A model generated the notes under the pieces. That model was given only the letters and a program-made list of their open reading frames with translations. It was not told the DNA's origin and made no database searches. Of a DNA stretch of 64,000 nt, positions 35,647 to 44,904 are shown in pieces. Origin of the DNA: Hyphomicrobiales bacterium (GTDB taxonomy: Bacteria; Pseudomonadota; Alphaproteobacteria; Rhizobiales; Rhizobiaceae); the NCBI GenBank assembly GCA_900469625.1, contig UBXV01000022.1, forward strand, positions 1-64,000. Reading direction: 5' to 3'. Every line of letters starts with the position of its first letter. Position 1 is the first letter of the stretch. The position numbers and the translations under genes are program-made.

Positions 35647-36327
35647 ATGAAGTCTGCGACTCGATCGGCCAATTCGCCGTTTTTCAGTACCGCAGAGTCG
35701 GGAGCATATCGTCCGGTAGGGGGAATTTCGAAGCGTGGCTTCGACGTCTTCACCGCTTCGCTGGCTCTCGTCTTTCTCAGTCCGCTCTTCCTGCTCTTGA
35801 TGATGCTCGTCAAGTTTTCAGACGGCGGGTCCGTTTTTTACGGACACCGTCGCATCGGCCATAACGGCCGGGTGTTCCGTTGCCTCAAGTTCCGCACGAT
35901 GCGGGCAGATGGGGATCGGATCCTGCAGGACTATATCCGCAACAATCCGGCCGCCTACGAGGAATGGCGCGCGACGCGCAAGCTGCAGGACGACCCGCGC
36001 GTCACCGTCGTTGGAAGCGTTCTGCGCAAGCTCAGCCTCGATGAACTGCCTCAGCTCTTCAACATCATCCGTGGTGAAATGAGCATCGTCGGGCCTCGTC
36101 CCGTCGTCGAAGACGAACTCGAGCTCTACGACGCCGCTGCCGTGTTCTATCTGCAGTCCCGTCCCGGCCTCACGGGTCTTTGGCAGATCAGCGGCCGCAA
36201 CGACGTTTCCTATGCCGCTCGCGTCGCCTTCGACACGCACTATGTTCAAAACTGGTCGCTGATCCGCGACGTCTCCATCGTCTTCAAGACGATCCCCGCA
36301 GTCTGCTTTTCCCGCGGCAGCTACTGA
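35647..36327 (+). CDS. exoY: ExoY, undecaprenyl-phosphate galactosyl-1-phosphate transferase
   Basis: Initiating enzyme of succinoglycan synthesis: transfers galactose-1-phosphate from UDP-galactose to the lipid carrier. 226 residues from the chosen start, equal to S. meliloti ExoY. It begins MKSATRSANSPFF. One membrane helix at about 40-62 (FDVFTASLALVFLSPLFLLL) precedes the catalytic domain with RIGHNGRVFRCLKFRTMRAD, KLSLDELPQLFNIIRGEMSI, VGPRPV and RPGLTGLWQISGRND, the bacterial sugar transferase signature. An in-frame upstream ATG at 35587 was rejected because the region before 35647 has no coding bias and the ribosome site lies at 35647. First gene of exoYFQZ. Confidence 0.97.
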   Translation: MKSATRSANSPFFSTAESGAYRPVGGISKRGFDVFTASLALVFLSPLFLLLMMLVKFSDGGSVFYGHRRIGHNGRVFRCLKFRTMRADGDRILQDYIRNNPAAYEEWRATRKLQDDPRVTVVGSVLRKLSLDELPQLFNIIRGEMSIVGPRPVVEDELELYDAAAVFYLQSRPGLTGLWQISGRNDVSYAARVAFDTHYVQNWSLIRDVSIVFKTIPAVCFSRGSY

Positions 36328-36403
36328 CGAACGCTGCGCCACGGATCCTGACGGCCACGGCTGTCGGCCGGCGGCGCGCGCGACCAGCAACCAGGACATT
36401 GTC

Positions 36404-37675
36404 ATGAAGAACCCAAGTGCAAGCGGGAGATCGCGGATCTCCCCTAGAAAGACATATTCACTGAAGGTCGCCCTGCTGGCGGCCATCACCGTGTTGGGCA
36501 CGCTGCCTGTTCACGCCGACGAGTACCATCTCGGCGTCATGGACAAGCTGAAGATCCGGGTTGCCGAATGGCAGACGGCCGAAGGTGCGGTGCGCGACTG
36601 GTCGGTCGTGAGCGGCGACTATACGGTCGGTGCGTCTGGTATGGTCTCCATTCCCTTCATCGGCGAACTGCCGGCAGCCGGCAAGACCACCAACGAGATG
36701 AGCGAGGCGATCGGCGTCAAGCTGCAGACGCTGTTCGGCCTGCGCGATCGTCCCTCGGCGTCGGTCGAACTCGCCCAGTACCGTCCGCTCTATCTTGCAG
36801 GCGAGGTCCAGAAGCCTGGCGAGTATCCCTACGCGCCGAATCTGACGGTGCTGAAGGCCGTCAGCCTTGGCGGCGGCCTGAGGCGATCGGAGAGCGGGCA
36901 GCGTTTTGCCCGCGACTACATCAATGCCCGCGGCGATTCCACCGTGCAGGTGTCCGAGCGCAATCGGCTGTTGATCCGGCGCGCCCGCCTGCAGGCGGAG
37001 ATCGCGAGCAAGGACAAGATCGAGCTGCCGAAGGAACTGAAGGACGCCCCCGATGTTGCGGGCCTGCTCGAAAGCGAGACGGCCCTGATGGTCTCGCGCG
37101 ACAAGAGACAGAAACGCCAGTTGGCATCGCTCGCAGACCTCAAATCGCTGCTCGAAAACGAAATCGAGGCGCTGGCGAAAAAGGCCGAAACCCAGAACCG
37201 GCAGCTCGATCTGGTGATCGAGGATCGCGACAAGATCGAGGGTCTTGCCGAAAAGGGGTTGGCGCTGGCTGCACGAAAGCTCGCTCTCGAGCAACGCGTG
37301 GCCGAGCTGCAGAGCGCGGTTCTCGATATCGATACCGCGTCTCTCAAGGCGAAGCAGGATGTCAGCAAGGCGACGCAGGACGATACCAACCTGCGCAACG
37401 ACTGGGACGCGCAACTGGCCCAGGACCTGCAGAACACCGAGGCCGAACTCGACACGCTGGCTATCAAGCTCGGCACCAGCCGCGACCTCATGACCGAGGC
37501 GCTGCTGCAATCGGCCGAGGCCGCTCAGTCCAAGGATAACACCTCGGACGCCGTCATCAGCTATTCGATCGTCCGGGAGAAGGACGGGAAGGCGCAGGAG
37601 ATTTCCGCCGACGAGAACACGCCGGTTCTGCCCGGCGACGTTATCAAGGTCGAGGCCAATCTGGCGATGCAATAA
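36404..37675 (+). CDS. exoF: ExoF, outer-membrane polysaccharide export protein
   Basis: OPX/Wza-class exporter of 423 residues (421 in S. meliloti). A signal peptide covers about residues 20-38 (LKVALLAAITVLGTLPVHAD). The polysaccharide export domain follows: YHLGVMDKLKIRVAEWQTAE, VSIPFIGELPAAGKTTNEMS. A SLBB-like segment is LAGEVQKPGEYPYAPNLTVL. Residues 190-370 are a long coiled-coil (ETQNRQLDLVIEDRDKIEGL). The C-terminal VLPGDVIKVEANL is the end of the second export motif. ExoF is needed for the first steps as well as export. No lipobox cysteine is evident. Confidence 0.95.
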   Translation: MKNPSASGRSRISPRKTYSLKVALLAAITVLGTLPVHADEYHLGVMDKLKIRVAEWQTAEGAVRDWSVVSGDYTVGASGMVSIPFIGELPAAGKTTNEMSEAIGVKLQTLFGLRDRPSASVELAQYRPLYLAGEVQKPGEYPYAPNLTVLKAVSLGGGLRRSESGQRFARDYINARGDSTVQVSERNRLLIRRARLQAEIASKDKIELPKELKDAPDVAGLLESETALMVSRDKRQKRQLASLADLKSLLENEIEALAKKAETQNRQLDLVIEDRDKIEGLAEKGLALAARKLALEQRVAELQSAVLDIDTASLKAKQDVSKATQDDTNLRNDWDAQLAQDLQNTEAELDTLAIKLGTSRDLMTEALLQSAEAAQSKDNTSDAVISYSIVREKDGKAQEISADENTPVLPGDVIKVEANLAMQ

Positions 37676-37733
37676 CACGTTGCCAGCAAGGGCCACGATG
37701 CGGCTCAATCGAAACACGCTCTGAAGGATCGGC

Positions 37734-39017
37734 ATGAGAATTTCCAAGGCGAGCCTCGTTTCTCCTGGTTCCAACCAGGCCTACGGGATCTTTGCGCTGG
37801 CGATATCGTTCTTCGTCTTTGCCTATTCCTCGCGGTTCGGGCAGGCGTCGATCCTTGCCTATTATGCGCTGTGGCTGCCGCTGGTCCTCGTCGACTACAG
37901 GCGGGTGCTTGGCAATTACGGCCGCTACATCTGGATCCTCGCCTTCGCCGTTCTTGCCTGCCTATCGGTCTTCTGGTCGGCAGCGCCGGGAATGACCGCA
38001 AGGACGGGGATACAGTATCTCTCCCATGTCGTTTGCGCCCTGATCGCCATGCGCACGATCGACATTCGCACGCTCGTGCGCGGCGCGCTTGCGGGTGTCG
38101 GCATCGTGCTCGTCTATTCGCTGCTTTTCGGCGTCTACCATCTCGATCCGCTTGACGGCACCTACAGTTTCGTCGGTGCCTTCGCCTCGAAGAACCAGCT
38201 TGGATTTTATGCGTCGCTCGGGATCTACTTCGCCTTTATCGCGCCGTTCGCGCTTGGGGAGCGTGGAGCCTGGCTTGGCGTTGCGGGCGCCGTCGGGCTG
38301 ATCTCTGCCTATTCGCTGTTTGCTTCGCAATCGGCCACATCGGTCCTCACGGCCGTCGCCATCGTCGCCTGCTGGCTCGGCATGCGCGCCGTCGGGACGT
38401 TGTCACCCGGTCACCGCAAGGGCCTGTTCCTCGCCGTCGTCGTGATGGGCGGGATCACCGCGATCGCGGCGGTCTATGGCGGCGGCGTCGATCTCGTTCT
38501 CGGCCTCTTCGGCAAGGACTCGACGCTGACTGGCCGTACCTATCTCTGGCAGCAGGGCATCGAGGCCGCTTTGTCCTCGCCTGTCGTCGGCGTGGGCTAC
38601 CAGGCCTATTGGGTCCAGGGCTTTTCGGAGCCGGAGCGTCTGTGGGAGGAGTTTTTCATCGCCACGCGGTCAGGCTTCCATTTCCACAACACCTTCATCG
38701 AGGCGATGGTGGAAACAGGCGCGATCGGGCTGTTTCTGCTCTGCGCCGTGCTGTTGGTGACCGTCTTCGGTCATATCAAGCGGCTGCTCACCCACGATCA
38801 CCACACCGAATCCTCCGTCCTGTTCGGCGTCGCAATGCTGCTCTTCGTGCGGGCCTTCGTCGAGATCGACATCATGAACCCCTACCACGTCGGCTCCTTC
38901 CTGCTCTATTTCGCGGCGGGAAAGCTGACGATCCGCAAGGCGGGGCGCGTCGTCAGCGAGCGGCGGCTGGCAGAAGGCAGGGTGATGGCGAGCCATCACC
39001 CGCAGTTGAGGTTCTGA
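37734..39017 (+). CDS. exoQ: ExoQ, succinoglycan polymerase (Wzy-like)
   Basis: Inner-membrane O-antigen-ligase/Wzy-family polymerase of 427 residues with about ten hydrophobic segments. The periplasmic catalytic-type loop has FGKDSTLTGRTYLWQQGIEA and VGVGYQAYWVQGFSEPERLW, then SGFHFHNTFIEAMVETGAIG, the H-N motif typical of the family. Together with ExoP and ExoT it forms the Wzy-dependent polymerisation system. The stop and the exoZ start share a base (TGATG), so the genes are coupled. Confidence 0.94.
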   Translation: MRISKASLVSPGSNQAYGIFALAISFFVFAYSSRFGQASILAYYALWLPLVLVDYRRVLGNYGRYIWILAFAVLACLSVFWSAAPGMTARTGIQYLSHVVCALIAMRTIDIRTLVRGALAGVGIVLVYSLLFGVYHLDPLDGTYSFVGAFASKNQLGFYASLGIYFAFIAPFALGERGAWLGVAGAVGLISAYSLFASQSATSVLTAVAIVACWLGMRAVGTLSPGHRKGLFLAVVVMGGITAIAAVYGGGVDLVLGLFGKDSTLTGRTYLWQQGIEAALSSPVVGVGYQAYWVQGFSEPERLWEEFFIATRSGFHFHNTFIEAMVETGAIGLFLLCAVLLVTVFGHIKRLLTHDHHTESSVLFGVAMLLFVRAFVEIDIMNPYHVGSFLLYFAAGKLTIRKAGRVVSERRLAEGRVMASHHPQLRF

Positions 39018-40033
39018 TGGCCGGGACCCCGATGCAAACCATTCACGGCATCCAGTATCTGCGCGCGCTTGCCGCGCTTGCGGTGGTGCTGTTTCACGCC
39101 GCGGAGCGGACCGGCCACCACTTCGCGATCGGTGCGGCCGGTGTCGACGTCTTCTTCGTCATCAGCGGTTTCATCATGTGGGTGATCAGCGACCGCCGCC
39201 CTGTCGCTCCTCTTGCCTTCCTTGGAGAGAGGCTGCGCCGGATCGCGCCGGTCTATTGGCTCGCCACGATGGTGATGATCGGCGGCGGAATTGGCGGCCT
39301 CTTTCCCAACCTCGTCCTGTCGCTCGATCACGTCGTCGCATCCCTCCTGTTCGTGCCTGCGCGCTCGCCGAGTAGCGGCGAAATCTGGCCGGTGCTGGTG
39401 CAGGGCTGGACGCTCAATTTCGAGATGTTCTTCTACGTCGTCTTTGCCGCCTCGCTGATGCTGCCGCGGCATCGCCGGCTGCCGGTGATGGCGGCGATCT
39501 TCGTGTCGCTGGTCCTGCTCGGGCTCGCCATCGATACGGACAATGCCCTGTTTCTGACCTACACGCGCCCGGTCATCCTGGAATTCGTTGCCGGCATGAT
39601 CGTTGCCGAGTTCTGGTTGCGGGGCAGGGTCGCAGGTCCTCGTTCCGGCATCGCGCTCGTTCTCGGCGCACTGGCCGGCTTTGCAGCGCTCGCCGTTCTG
39701 CGCCTGCCGTTCGACGAACGCATCCTCGGTCCACTGGCGGTGATGCTCGTCGTCGGGACCTTGGCGCTCGAGGCGGCCGGCTGGGTCCGCAAATGGGCAT
39801 TGCCGACCTTGCTCGGCGATGCCTCCTATTCGATCTATCTATGGCACACCTTCGCGATATCGGTGGTCGTCAAGGTGGCGGGCATGATCGGCTTCGGCTC
39901 GGTGCCGACACTGCTCGTCGCGCTGGTCGCCGGTACACTTGCCGGCCTTGCGGCATATTTCCTGGTCGAACGGCCGCTTGTGCGACGTACCCGCTCCAGA
40001 ATGCCTCTGAACCGGGTACGCCAGGCATCCTAG
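39017..40033 (+). CDS. exoZ: ExoZ, succinoglycan O-acetyltransferase
   Basis: Inner-membrane acyltransferase family 3 protein of 338 residues. The N-terminal IQYLRALAALAVVLFHAAER carries the conserved R-x10-H catalytic pair, followed by AAGVDVFFVISGFIMWVISD. About ten membrane segments can be read; the last part AYFLVERPLVRRTRS has the family E-x-P-x-x-R ending. It acetylates the third sugar of the repeat. ATG 39017 overlaps the exoQ stop; the in-frame ATG 39032 (MQTIHG) matches the N-terminus I recall for S. meliloti ExoZ. Confidence 0.94.
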   Translation: MAGTPMQTIHGIQYLRALAALAVVLFHAAERTGHHFAIGAAGVDVFFVISGFIMWVISDRRPVAPLAFLGERLRRIAPVYWLATMVMIGGGIGGLFPNLVLSLDHVVASLLFVPARSPSSGEIWPVLVQGWTLNFEMFFYVVFAASLMLPRHRRLPVMAAIFVSLVLLGLAIDTDNALFLTYTRPVILEFVAGMIVAEFWLRGRVAGPRSGIALVLGALAGFAALAVLRLPFDERILGPLAVMLVVGTLALEAAGWVRKWALPTLLGDASYSIYLWHTFAISVVVKVAGMIGFGSVPTLLVALVAGTLAGLAAYFLVERPLVRRTRSRMPLNRVRQAS

Positions 40034-40061
40034 CCATTGCGGCCAGAGAGCGGTCAGTCGA

Positions 40062-40081
40062 GGCGCCTGATCTCAGGCGCC
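40062..40081. terminator. bidirectional terminator between exoZ and exoB
   Basis: GGCGCCTGATCTCAGGCGCC is a perfect palindrome (9-bp stem, 2-base loop, or 8 bp with 4) lying 28 bases after the exoZ stop and overlapping the exoB stop codon at 40073-40075. It serves both convergent genes. Confidence 0.7.
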
Positions 40082-41059
40082 CTGGTTGCGGCGGGAATGC
40101 CAGTTCCAGGCCGTGCGCGTAATCGCCGCCAGGTCATATTGCGGTTCCCAGCCGAGCACTTCGCGCGCCCTGTCGTTGTTGGCGACGAGCGTGGTGGAAT
40201 CGCCCTCGCGGCGATCGACATAGTCGATGCCGAACGTGCGGCCGGAGACCTCGGTGATGGCGTTGAGCAGTTCCTTTACCGTCGTGCCGGTGCCTGTACC
40301 CAGATTGAGCTCGACGCTGTCACCGCCTTCGAGCAGGTACTCGACGGCGCGCACATGAGCGTCGGCAAGATCGAGCACGTGGATATAGTCGCGCACGCAG
40401 GTGCCGTCGCGGGTATCGTAGTCGGTGCCGAAGACCTTGAAGCCGTCGCGGCGGCCGAGAGCCGCATCGATCGCCAAGGGGATTGCGTGGGTCTCGGGTT
40501 CGTGCCACTCGCCGATCCGCCCCTCAGGGTCGGCGCCGGCGGCGTTGAAGTAGCGCAGGATCACCGAGCGCAGGCCCTTGTACTGCCCGTAATCCTTCAA
40601 TGCCTGTTCGCAGACCCATTTGGTGCGGCCATAGGGATTGATAGGCGCCTGACGGTGCTGTTCGTCGATCGGGACGCTTTCCGGCAGGCCATAGGTGGCG
40701 CAGGTGGACGAAAACACGAAAGCTTCGACACCTGCCGAAAGGGCCGCCGACAAAAGCGTCAGGGTGCCGATGACGTTGTTGTCGTAGAATGAAACCGGAT
40801 CCTTGACGGACTCGCCGACCTCGATCATCGCCGCGAAATGCAGGATCGCCCGCGGCTTGTGCCGTGCCAGCACCTCGTCAAGCCGCTGCCGATCGCGGAT
40901 ATCACCCTTTTCCAGAACGCCCCATTTGACGAATTCCTCGTGCCCGTTCGACAGGTTGTCGTAGACCACGGGTTCGAACCCCTTGGTGGCCAGCTGAAGG
41001 CAGGTGTGCGAGCCGATATAGCCGGCGCCGCCGACGACAAGAACCTTGTTATTTGTCAT
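40073..41059 (-). CDS. exoB: ExoB, UDP-glucose 4-epimerase
   Basis: Makes UDP-galactose, the donor for ExoY and for galactose in LPS and EPS II. 328 residues, equal to S. meliloti ExoB. Rossmann motif VLVVGGAGYIGSHTCLQLAT, the SDR catalytic tyrosine and lysine in NPYGRTKWVCEQAL, and GRIGEWHEPETHAIPLAIDA are GalE features. Start 41059 (MTNNKVLVVGG) is chosen; an in-frame extension to 41104 would put 15 extra residues before the nucleotide-binding strand. Own promoter region, divergent from the next operon. Confidence 0.96.
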   Translation of the reverse strand: MTNNKVLVVGGAGYIGSHTCLQLATKGFEPVVYDNLSNGHEEFVKWGVLEKGDIRDRQRLDEVLARHKPRAILHFAAMIEVGESVKDPVSFYDNNVIGTLTLLSAALSAGVEAFVFSSTCATYGLPESVPIDEQHRQAPINPYGRTKWVCEQALKDYGQYKGLRSVILRYFNAAGADPEGRIGEWHEPETHAIPLAIDAALGRRDGFKVFGTDYDTRDGTCVRDYIHVLDLADAHVRAVEYLLEGGDSVELNLGTGTGTTVKELLNAITEVSGRTFGIDYVDRREGDSTTLVANNDRAREVLGWEPQYDLAAITRTAWNWHSRRNQGA

Positions 41060-41372
41060 GAATATCTCAATCTCGGGCTTGGAAGGAATTGGCAAAGTTT
41101 TCAATGGATAGGGGGCATATTGTCAATGCCTCGCGGAGCGTTTCGCCCACGTTAAGAGGCGGTCTTTCGACGCCCCGATCCGCATGTCGCTTGAGACCAG
41201 CAAAAGAAGGCGAGGAAACGGCCGGGGGAGAAATATCTCCATCGGCCATGGGGATCGAGATGCTTCTTTCATCTCGACCGAAAGATAGAGTATATTAATT
41301 TACTAGATTTAGTTGATGATCCGCCGTGTCGTCGTACGATAGCCTTCATAGATTTGAAGGAAGGCTTCTCCC
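41060..41372. promoter_or_regulatory. divergent region between exoB and the peptide-type ABC operon
   Basis: 313 bases without a gene. The part nearest the ABC operon is strongly A/T-rich (AGTATATTAATTTACTAGATTTAGTTGATGA at 41288-41318, given as composition) and is the likely promoter and operator site of that operon. The ribosome site GAAGGAAGG precedes ATG 41373. TCATCTCGACCGAAAG near 41269-41284 could be part of an operator. No regulator gene adjoins. Confidence 0.5.
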
Positions 41373-43004
41373 ATGACGACGAAACTGAAACGGCTCGCGC
41401 TGACACTGGCGACACTGACCGCCTCCGGACTTTTCCTGCCTGGTGCTTTTGCGAGCGATCCGGTCAAGGGCGGCACGCTGATCTATCTCGAGCAACAGGC
41501 CCACACCGTTCTTTATCCGCCGGCCGGCGGCTTTTATCCGAATGGCGGGATCCTCAACCAGATCACCGACAAGCTGACCTACCAGAACCCGAAGACGCTC
41601 GAGATCGAACCCTGGATTGCCGAATCCTGGACGGTGAACGCCGACGCGACGGAATACACCTTCAAGATCAGGTCGGGGGTCACCTTCTCCGACGGCACGC
41701 CGCTCGATGCAGCAGCTGTCGCGAAGAACTACGACGTCTTCGGTCTCGGCAACAAGGCGCTGAAACAGCCGGTCTCCGAGGTCATCAACAACTATGCGCG
41801 CAGCGAGGTCGTCGATCCGCTGACGGTCAAGTTCTACTTCAAGAAGCCGTCGCCGGGCTTCCTGCAGGGAACTTCGGTCATCGGCTCCGGCCTTGTCGCG
41901 GCAAGCACGCTGGCGCTTCCTTTCGAGCAACTGGGCGATGCCACCAAGATCATCGGTTCCGGTCCGTTCGTCGTTGACAGCGAGACGATCGGCAAGGAGC
42001 TGAACCTGAAGGCGCGTGAAGAATACGCCTGGGGCCCGGCCAAGCTGGAACATCAGGGCAGGGCCTATCTCGACGGCATCAAATACATCATCACCGGCGA
42101 AGACAGCGTGCGCATCGGGGCGCTGCTTGCAGGCCAGGCCGATTTCATTCGCCAGGTGCAGGCCTATGACGAGAAGCAGGTCGAAGCGCAGGATTACCAG
42201 ATCTATGCACCCTCGACGCGCGGCGTGAACAACAGCGTCGTCTTCCGGCCCGACAATCCGTTGGTCGCCGACATCAAGGTGCGCAAGGCGCTCTTGCATG
42301 CCACCGACACCAAGGAAATCGTGACGACGCTGTTTTCGGCAAACTACCCGCAGGCGACGTCGATCATCGCATCAACAGCGCTTGGCTACCGCGATATCTC
42401 GGCCAAGCTCGCCTTCGATCCGGAAAAGGCAAAAACGCTCCTTGACGAAGCCGGCTGGACGGTTGGTGCCAACGGATTGCGCCAGAAGGACGGCAAGGAG
42501 CTGGTGCTGACGGCGTATGAATCGCTGCCGCAGCCGCAGAACAAGGAAACGTTGCAGCTCGTTGCCCAGCAATGGGGCAAGCTTGGCGTCAAGCTGACCG
42601 TGCTTGCCGGAGATAGCGGCAGCCGGGTCGTCGACGATCTCGATCCCTTGAAGACGCCGGTCTCGCCGGCCATGGTCGGCCGCGCCGATCCTGACGTCAT
42701 CAAGAGCCAATATTACCCGAAGAACCGCGACGTGCTGCGCCAGAAGGGCGGGCAGAGCGACAAGATCCAGAGCTTTGCCGACGACAAGCTGAATGGCCTG
42801 CTCGAGGCGTTGACCTCGGAGCCTGATCGCGAAAAGCGGCTGGCGATTGCCGGCGAGGTCCAGGACTATGTTGTCGACCAGGCCTATGCGATCCCGATCT
42901 TCGAGGAGCCGCAGGCCTTCGCTGGCGCCCCTTACGTCCAGGGCATCGCTTTCGAGGCGGTCGGTCGTCCGAGCTTCTACAGCACCTGGCTCGCCGAACA
43001 CTAA
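41373..43004 (+). CDS. ABC transporter solute-binding protein, peptide/nickel class, cassette of unknown substrate
   Basis: Periplasmic receptor of 543 residues (SBP family 5). Signal peptide MTTKLKRLALTLATLTASGL to AFA; the mature part starts SDPVKGGTLIYLEQQAHTVL. Family features are LTYQNPKTLEIEPWIAESWT, YTFKIRSGVTFSDGTPLDAA and the RKALLHATDTKEIV region. The following genes (two permeases, fused ATPase, luciferase-like oxidase, CMD-domain and AhpD-like proteins) recur together in Agrobacterium and Klebsiella; from memory this receptor matches the family named for KPN_01854. The substrate is not known; a small oxidisable compound rather than a peptide is likely. Confidence 0.88.
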   Translation: MTTKLKRLALTLATLTASGLFLPGAFASDPVKGGTLIYLEQQAHTVLYPPAGGFYPNGGILNQITDKLTYQNPKTLEIEPWIAESWTVNADATEYTFKIRSGVTFSDGTPLDAAAVAKNYDVFGLGNKALKQPVSEVINNYARSEVVDPLTVKFYFKKPSPGFLQGTSVIGSGLVAASTLALPFEQLGDATKIIGSGPFVVDSETIGKELNLKAREEYAWGPAKLEHQGRAYLDGIKYIITGEDSVRIGALLAGQADFIRQVQAYDEKQVEAQDYQIYAPSTRGVNNSVVFRPDNPLVADIKVRKALLHATDTKEIVTTLFSANYPQATSIIASTALGYRDISAKLAFDPEKAKTLLDEAGWTVGANGLRQKDGKELVLTAYESLPQPQNKETLQLVAQQWGKLGVKLTVLAGDSGSRVVDDLDPLKTPVSPAMVGRADPDVIKSQYYPKNRDVLRQKGGQSDKIQSFADDKLNGLLEALTSEPDREKRLAIAGEVQDYVVDQAYAIPIFEEPQAFAGAPYVQGIAFEAVGRPSFYSTWLAEH

Positions 43005-43020
43005 GGCGCGCACCGATCTC

Positions 43021-43046
43021 CCGGCCACGCCAATCGCCGTGGCCGG
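43021..43046 (+). terminator. intercistronic hairpin after the solute-binding protein gene
   Basis: CCGGCCACG (43021-43029) and CGTGGCCGG (43038-43046) form a perfect 9-bp stem with an 8-base loop, followed by CTTTCTC, 16 bases after the binding-protein stop and 32 bases before the permease start. Position and form suggest partial termination or 3' protection that favours the binding protein. Confidence 0.6.
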
Positions 43047-43078
43047 CTTTCTCAATGAGACCAAGCAAGGGAACGGCG

Positions 43079-44023
43079 ATGTCCGGATATTTGCTCAATC
43101 GCCTGGGGCAGGCGTTGTTCGTCCTATGGGCGGCCTTTACCATCTCGTTCGTGCTGCTCCAGGCGATGCCCGGTGATGCCATCCTCATCAAGTTCCAGAA
43201 CCCGGAACTCGGCCTCACGCCGCAGCAGATCGCCGAGATCCGCGCGTCCTATGCTGCCGACAGCGCCGTTTGGGTGCAGTATATCCAGACGATCAACCGG
43301 TTCCTGACCGGCGACTTCGGCTATTCGGTTCAAGCAGGCGTTCCCGTCGGCACGATACTGGCCGCGCATCTGCCGGCCACGCTGAAACTTGCATCGCTCG
43401 GTTTCCTGCTCGCCGCCACATTCGCGGTCGTGATTGCCTTCGTGGCGAGCTTGACGCCATTCGCCTGGCTGCGCGGTGCCATCCAGTCGGTGCCATCGCT
43501 CTTCATCTCGATCCCGACCTTCTGGATCGGCATCATGCTGATCCAGATCTTCTCGTTCCGGCTGAAGCTCGTGCCGGTGATCAATCCCGGCCCCTGGCAG
43601 GAACTGATCCTGCCGGTCATTACGCTTGCGATCCCGATTTCCGCGCCGCTTGCCCAGGTTCTGGTGCGCAACATCGACGATGTGCTGACACGTCCTTTCG
43701 TCGCCGTTGCCCGCGCCAAGGGCGCGACGCGCCACTGGGTGCTGTGGCGGCATGTGGCCAAGAACGCGCTTCTGCCGACACTGACGATTGCAGGCGTCCT
43801 CTTCGGCGAACTCATCGCAGGCGCCGTCGTCACCGAGACGGTCTTTGGCCTCAATGGCATTGGCGGGCTCACCGGCAGGGCTGTCGGCAGCCAGGACGCG
43901 GCCGTGCTTCAGGCGATCGTGGTGTTCTCGGCACTCGCCTTCGTCGTCATCAATCTCATCGTGGATCTGCTCTTCCCCGTGCTCGATCCGCGTCTTCGGA
44001 CAAAAGCTGGAGCCACCGCATGA
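43079..44023 (+). CDS. ABC transporter permease, DppB family
   Basis: Inner-membrane permease of 314 residues with six helices. N-terminus MSGYLLNRLGQALFVLWAAF; FVLLQAMPGDA is the typical DppB start. The EAA loop is ARAKGATRHWVLWRHVAKNA with LLPTLTI. The C-terminal VVINLIVDLLFPVLDPRLRT is also standard. Start 43079 follows AAGGG by about 8 bases; an in-frame codon at 43055 has no ribosome site. Overlaps the next permease gene by four bases. Confidence 0.92.
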   Translation: MSGYLLNRLGQALFVLWAAFTISFVLLQAMPGDAILIKFQNPELGLTPQQIAEIRASYAADSAVWVQYIQTINRFLTGDFGYSVQAGVPVGTILAAHLPATLKLASLGFLLAATFAVVIAFVASLTPFAWLRGAIQSVPSLFISIPTFWIGIMLIQIFSFRLKLVPVINPGPWQELILPVITLAIPISAPLAQVLVRNIDDVLTRPFVAVARAKGATRHWVLWRHVAKNALLPTLTIAGVLFGELIAGAVVTETVFGLNGIGGLTGRAVGSQDAAVLQAIVVFSALAFVVINLIVDLLFPVLDPRLRTKAGATA

Positions 44024-44904
44024 CCACGTTCGATACGATCCACGACGATGCCATCGCGTCCGCGCGCGGCCAGCGGGCCGGCAAGCGCTTCTCGCTTCCT
44101 CTGTCGTTTCGCCGACTGCCGGTCGGCCTCATTCTATCCTCGCTGGTGCTCGCCGTCGCCTTCCTCTGGGCGCTCGCGCCGTGGCTTTTCACCAGCTACA
44201 ATCCGCTCGAAGGCGTGGGCGGAGAACAATTGCGCCGGCCGGACGCAAGCCATCTTCTGGGTACCGACGCGCTGGGGCGCGACCTTTATGCCCGCATCGT
44301 TTATGGCGCGGTCCATTCGTTGACGGGCGCGTTTGTCGCCGTGGCGCTCGGTCTTGTTGTCGGCACCAGCATTGGGGTCATCGCCGGTTCGGTCCGACGT
44401 CGGGTGGACGACGCGATCATGCGTCTCGTCGATGTCTTGTTGTCGATACCGTCGCTCATGCTCTCGCTCAGCATCATCATCCTGCTCGGTTTCGGCACCG
44501 TCAACGCCGCCATTGCGGTTGGCGTGACTTCGGTTGCGCGCTTTGCCCGATTGTCGCGTTCGGAAGTCGTGCGTGTCCGGCGCAGCGACTATGTCGAGGC
44601 GGCTTTCGGCAGCGGCGGCACCTTCGCGGCGGTTCTTTGGCGGCACGTGCTGCCAAATTCGCTGACGTCGGTTCTGGCGATCGCGGCCCTGCAATTCGGT
44701 TCGGCGGTCCTGCAGATCTCGACGCTGGGGTTCCTTGGCTATGGCGCTCCGCCGCCAACACCCGAATGGGGCCTCTTGATTGCCGAAGGCCGCAACTACA
44801 TCTCGACGGCCTGGTGGCTGACGACCGCACCCGGGATCATCGTTGTCCTGGTGGTGCTCTCCGCCAATCGCGTCAGCCAGTCCTTCGGCAAGGTGGCCGC
44901 ATGA
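44020..44904 (+). CDS. ABC transporter permease, DppC family
   Basis: Second permease of the heterodimer, 294 residues. It has the DppC N-terminal cytosolic arm and LRRPDASHLLGTDALGRDLY, the canonical H-x-L-G-T-D-x-x-G-R-D motif, then DVLLSIPSLMLSLSIIILLG. The EAA-type loop is SDYVEAAFGSGGTFAAVLWR and the end reads PTPEWGLLIAEGRNY. Start ATG 44020 overlaps the upstream stop (ATGA). The fused ATPase follows with another ATGA overlap. Confidence 0.93.
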   Translation: MTTFDTIHDDAIASARGQRAGKRFSLPLSFRRLPVGLILSSLVLAVAFLWALAPWLFTSYNPLEGVGGEQLRRPDASHLLGTDALGRDLYARIVYGAVHSLTGAFVAVALGLVVGTSIGVIAGSVRRRVDDAIMRLVDVLLSIPSLMLSLSIIILLGFGTVNAAIAVGVTSVARFARLSRSEVVRVRRSDYVEAAFGSGGTFAAVLWRHVLPNSLTSVLAIAALQFGSAVLQISTLGFLGYGAPPPTPEWGLLIAEGRNYISTAWWLTTAPGIIVVLVVLSANRVSQSFGKVAA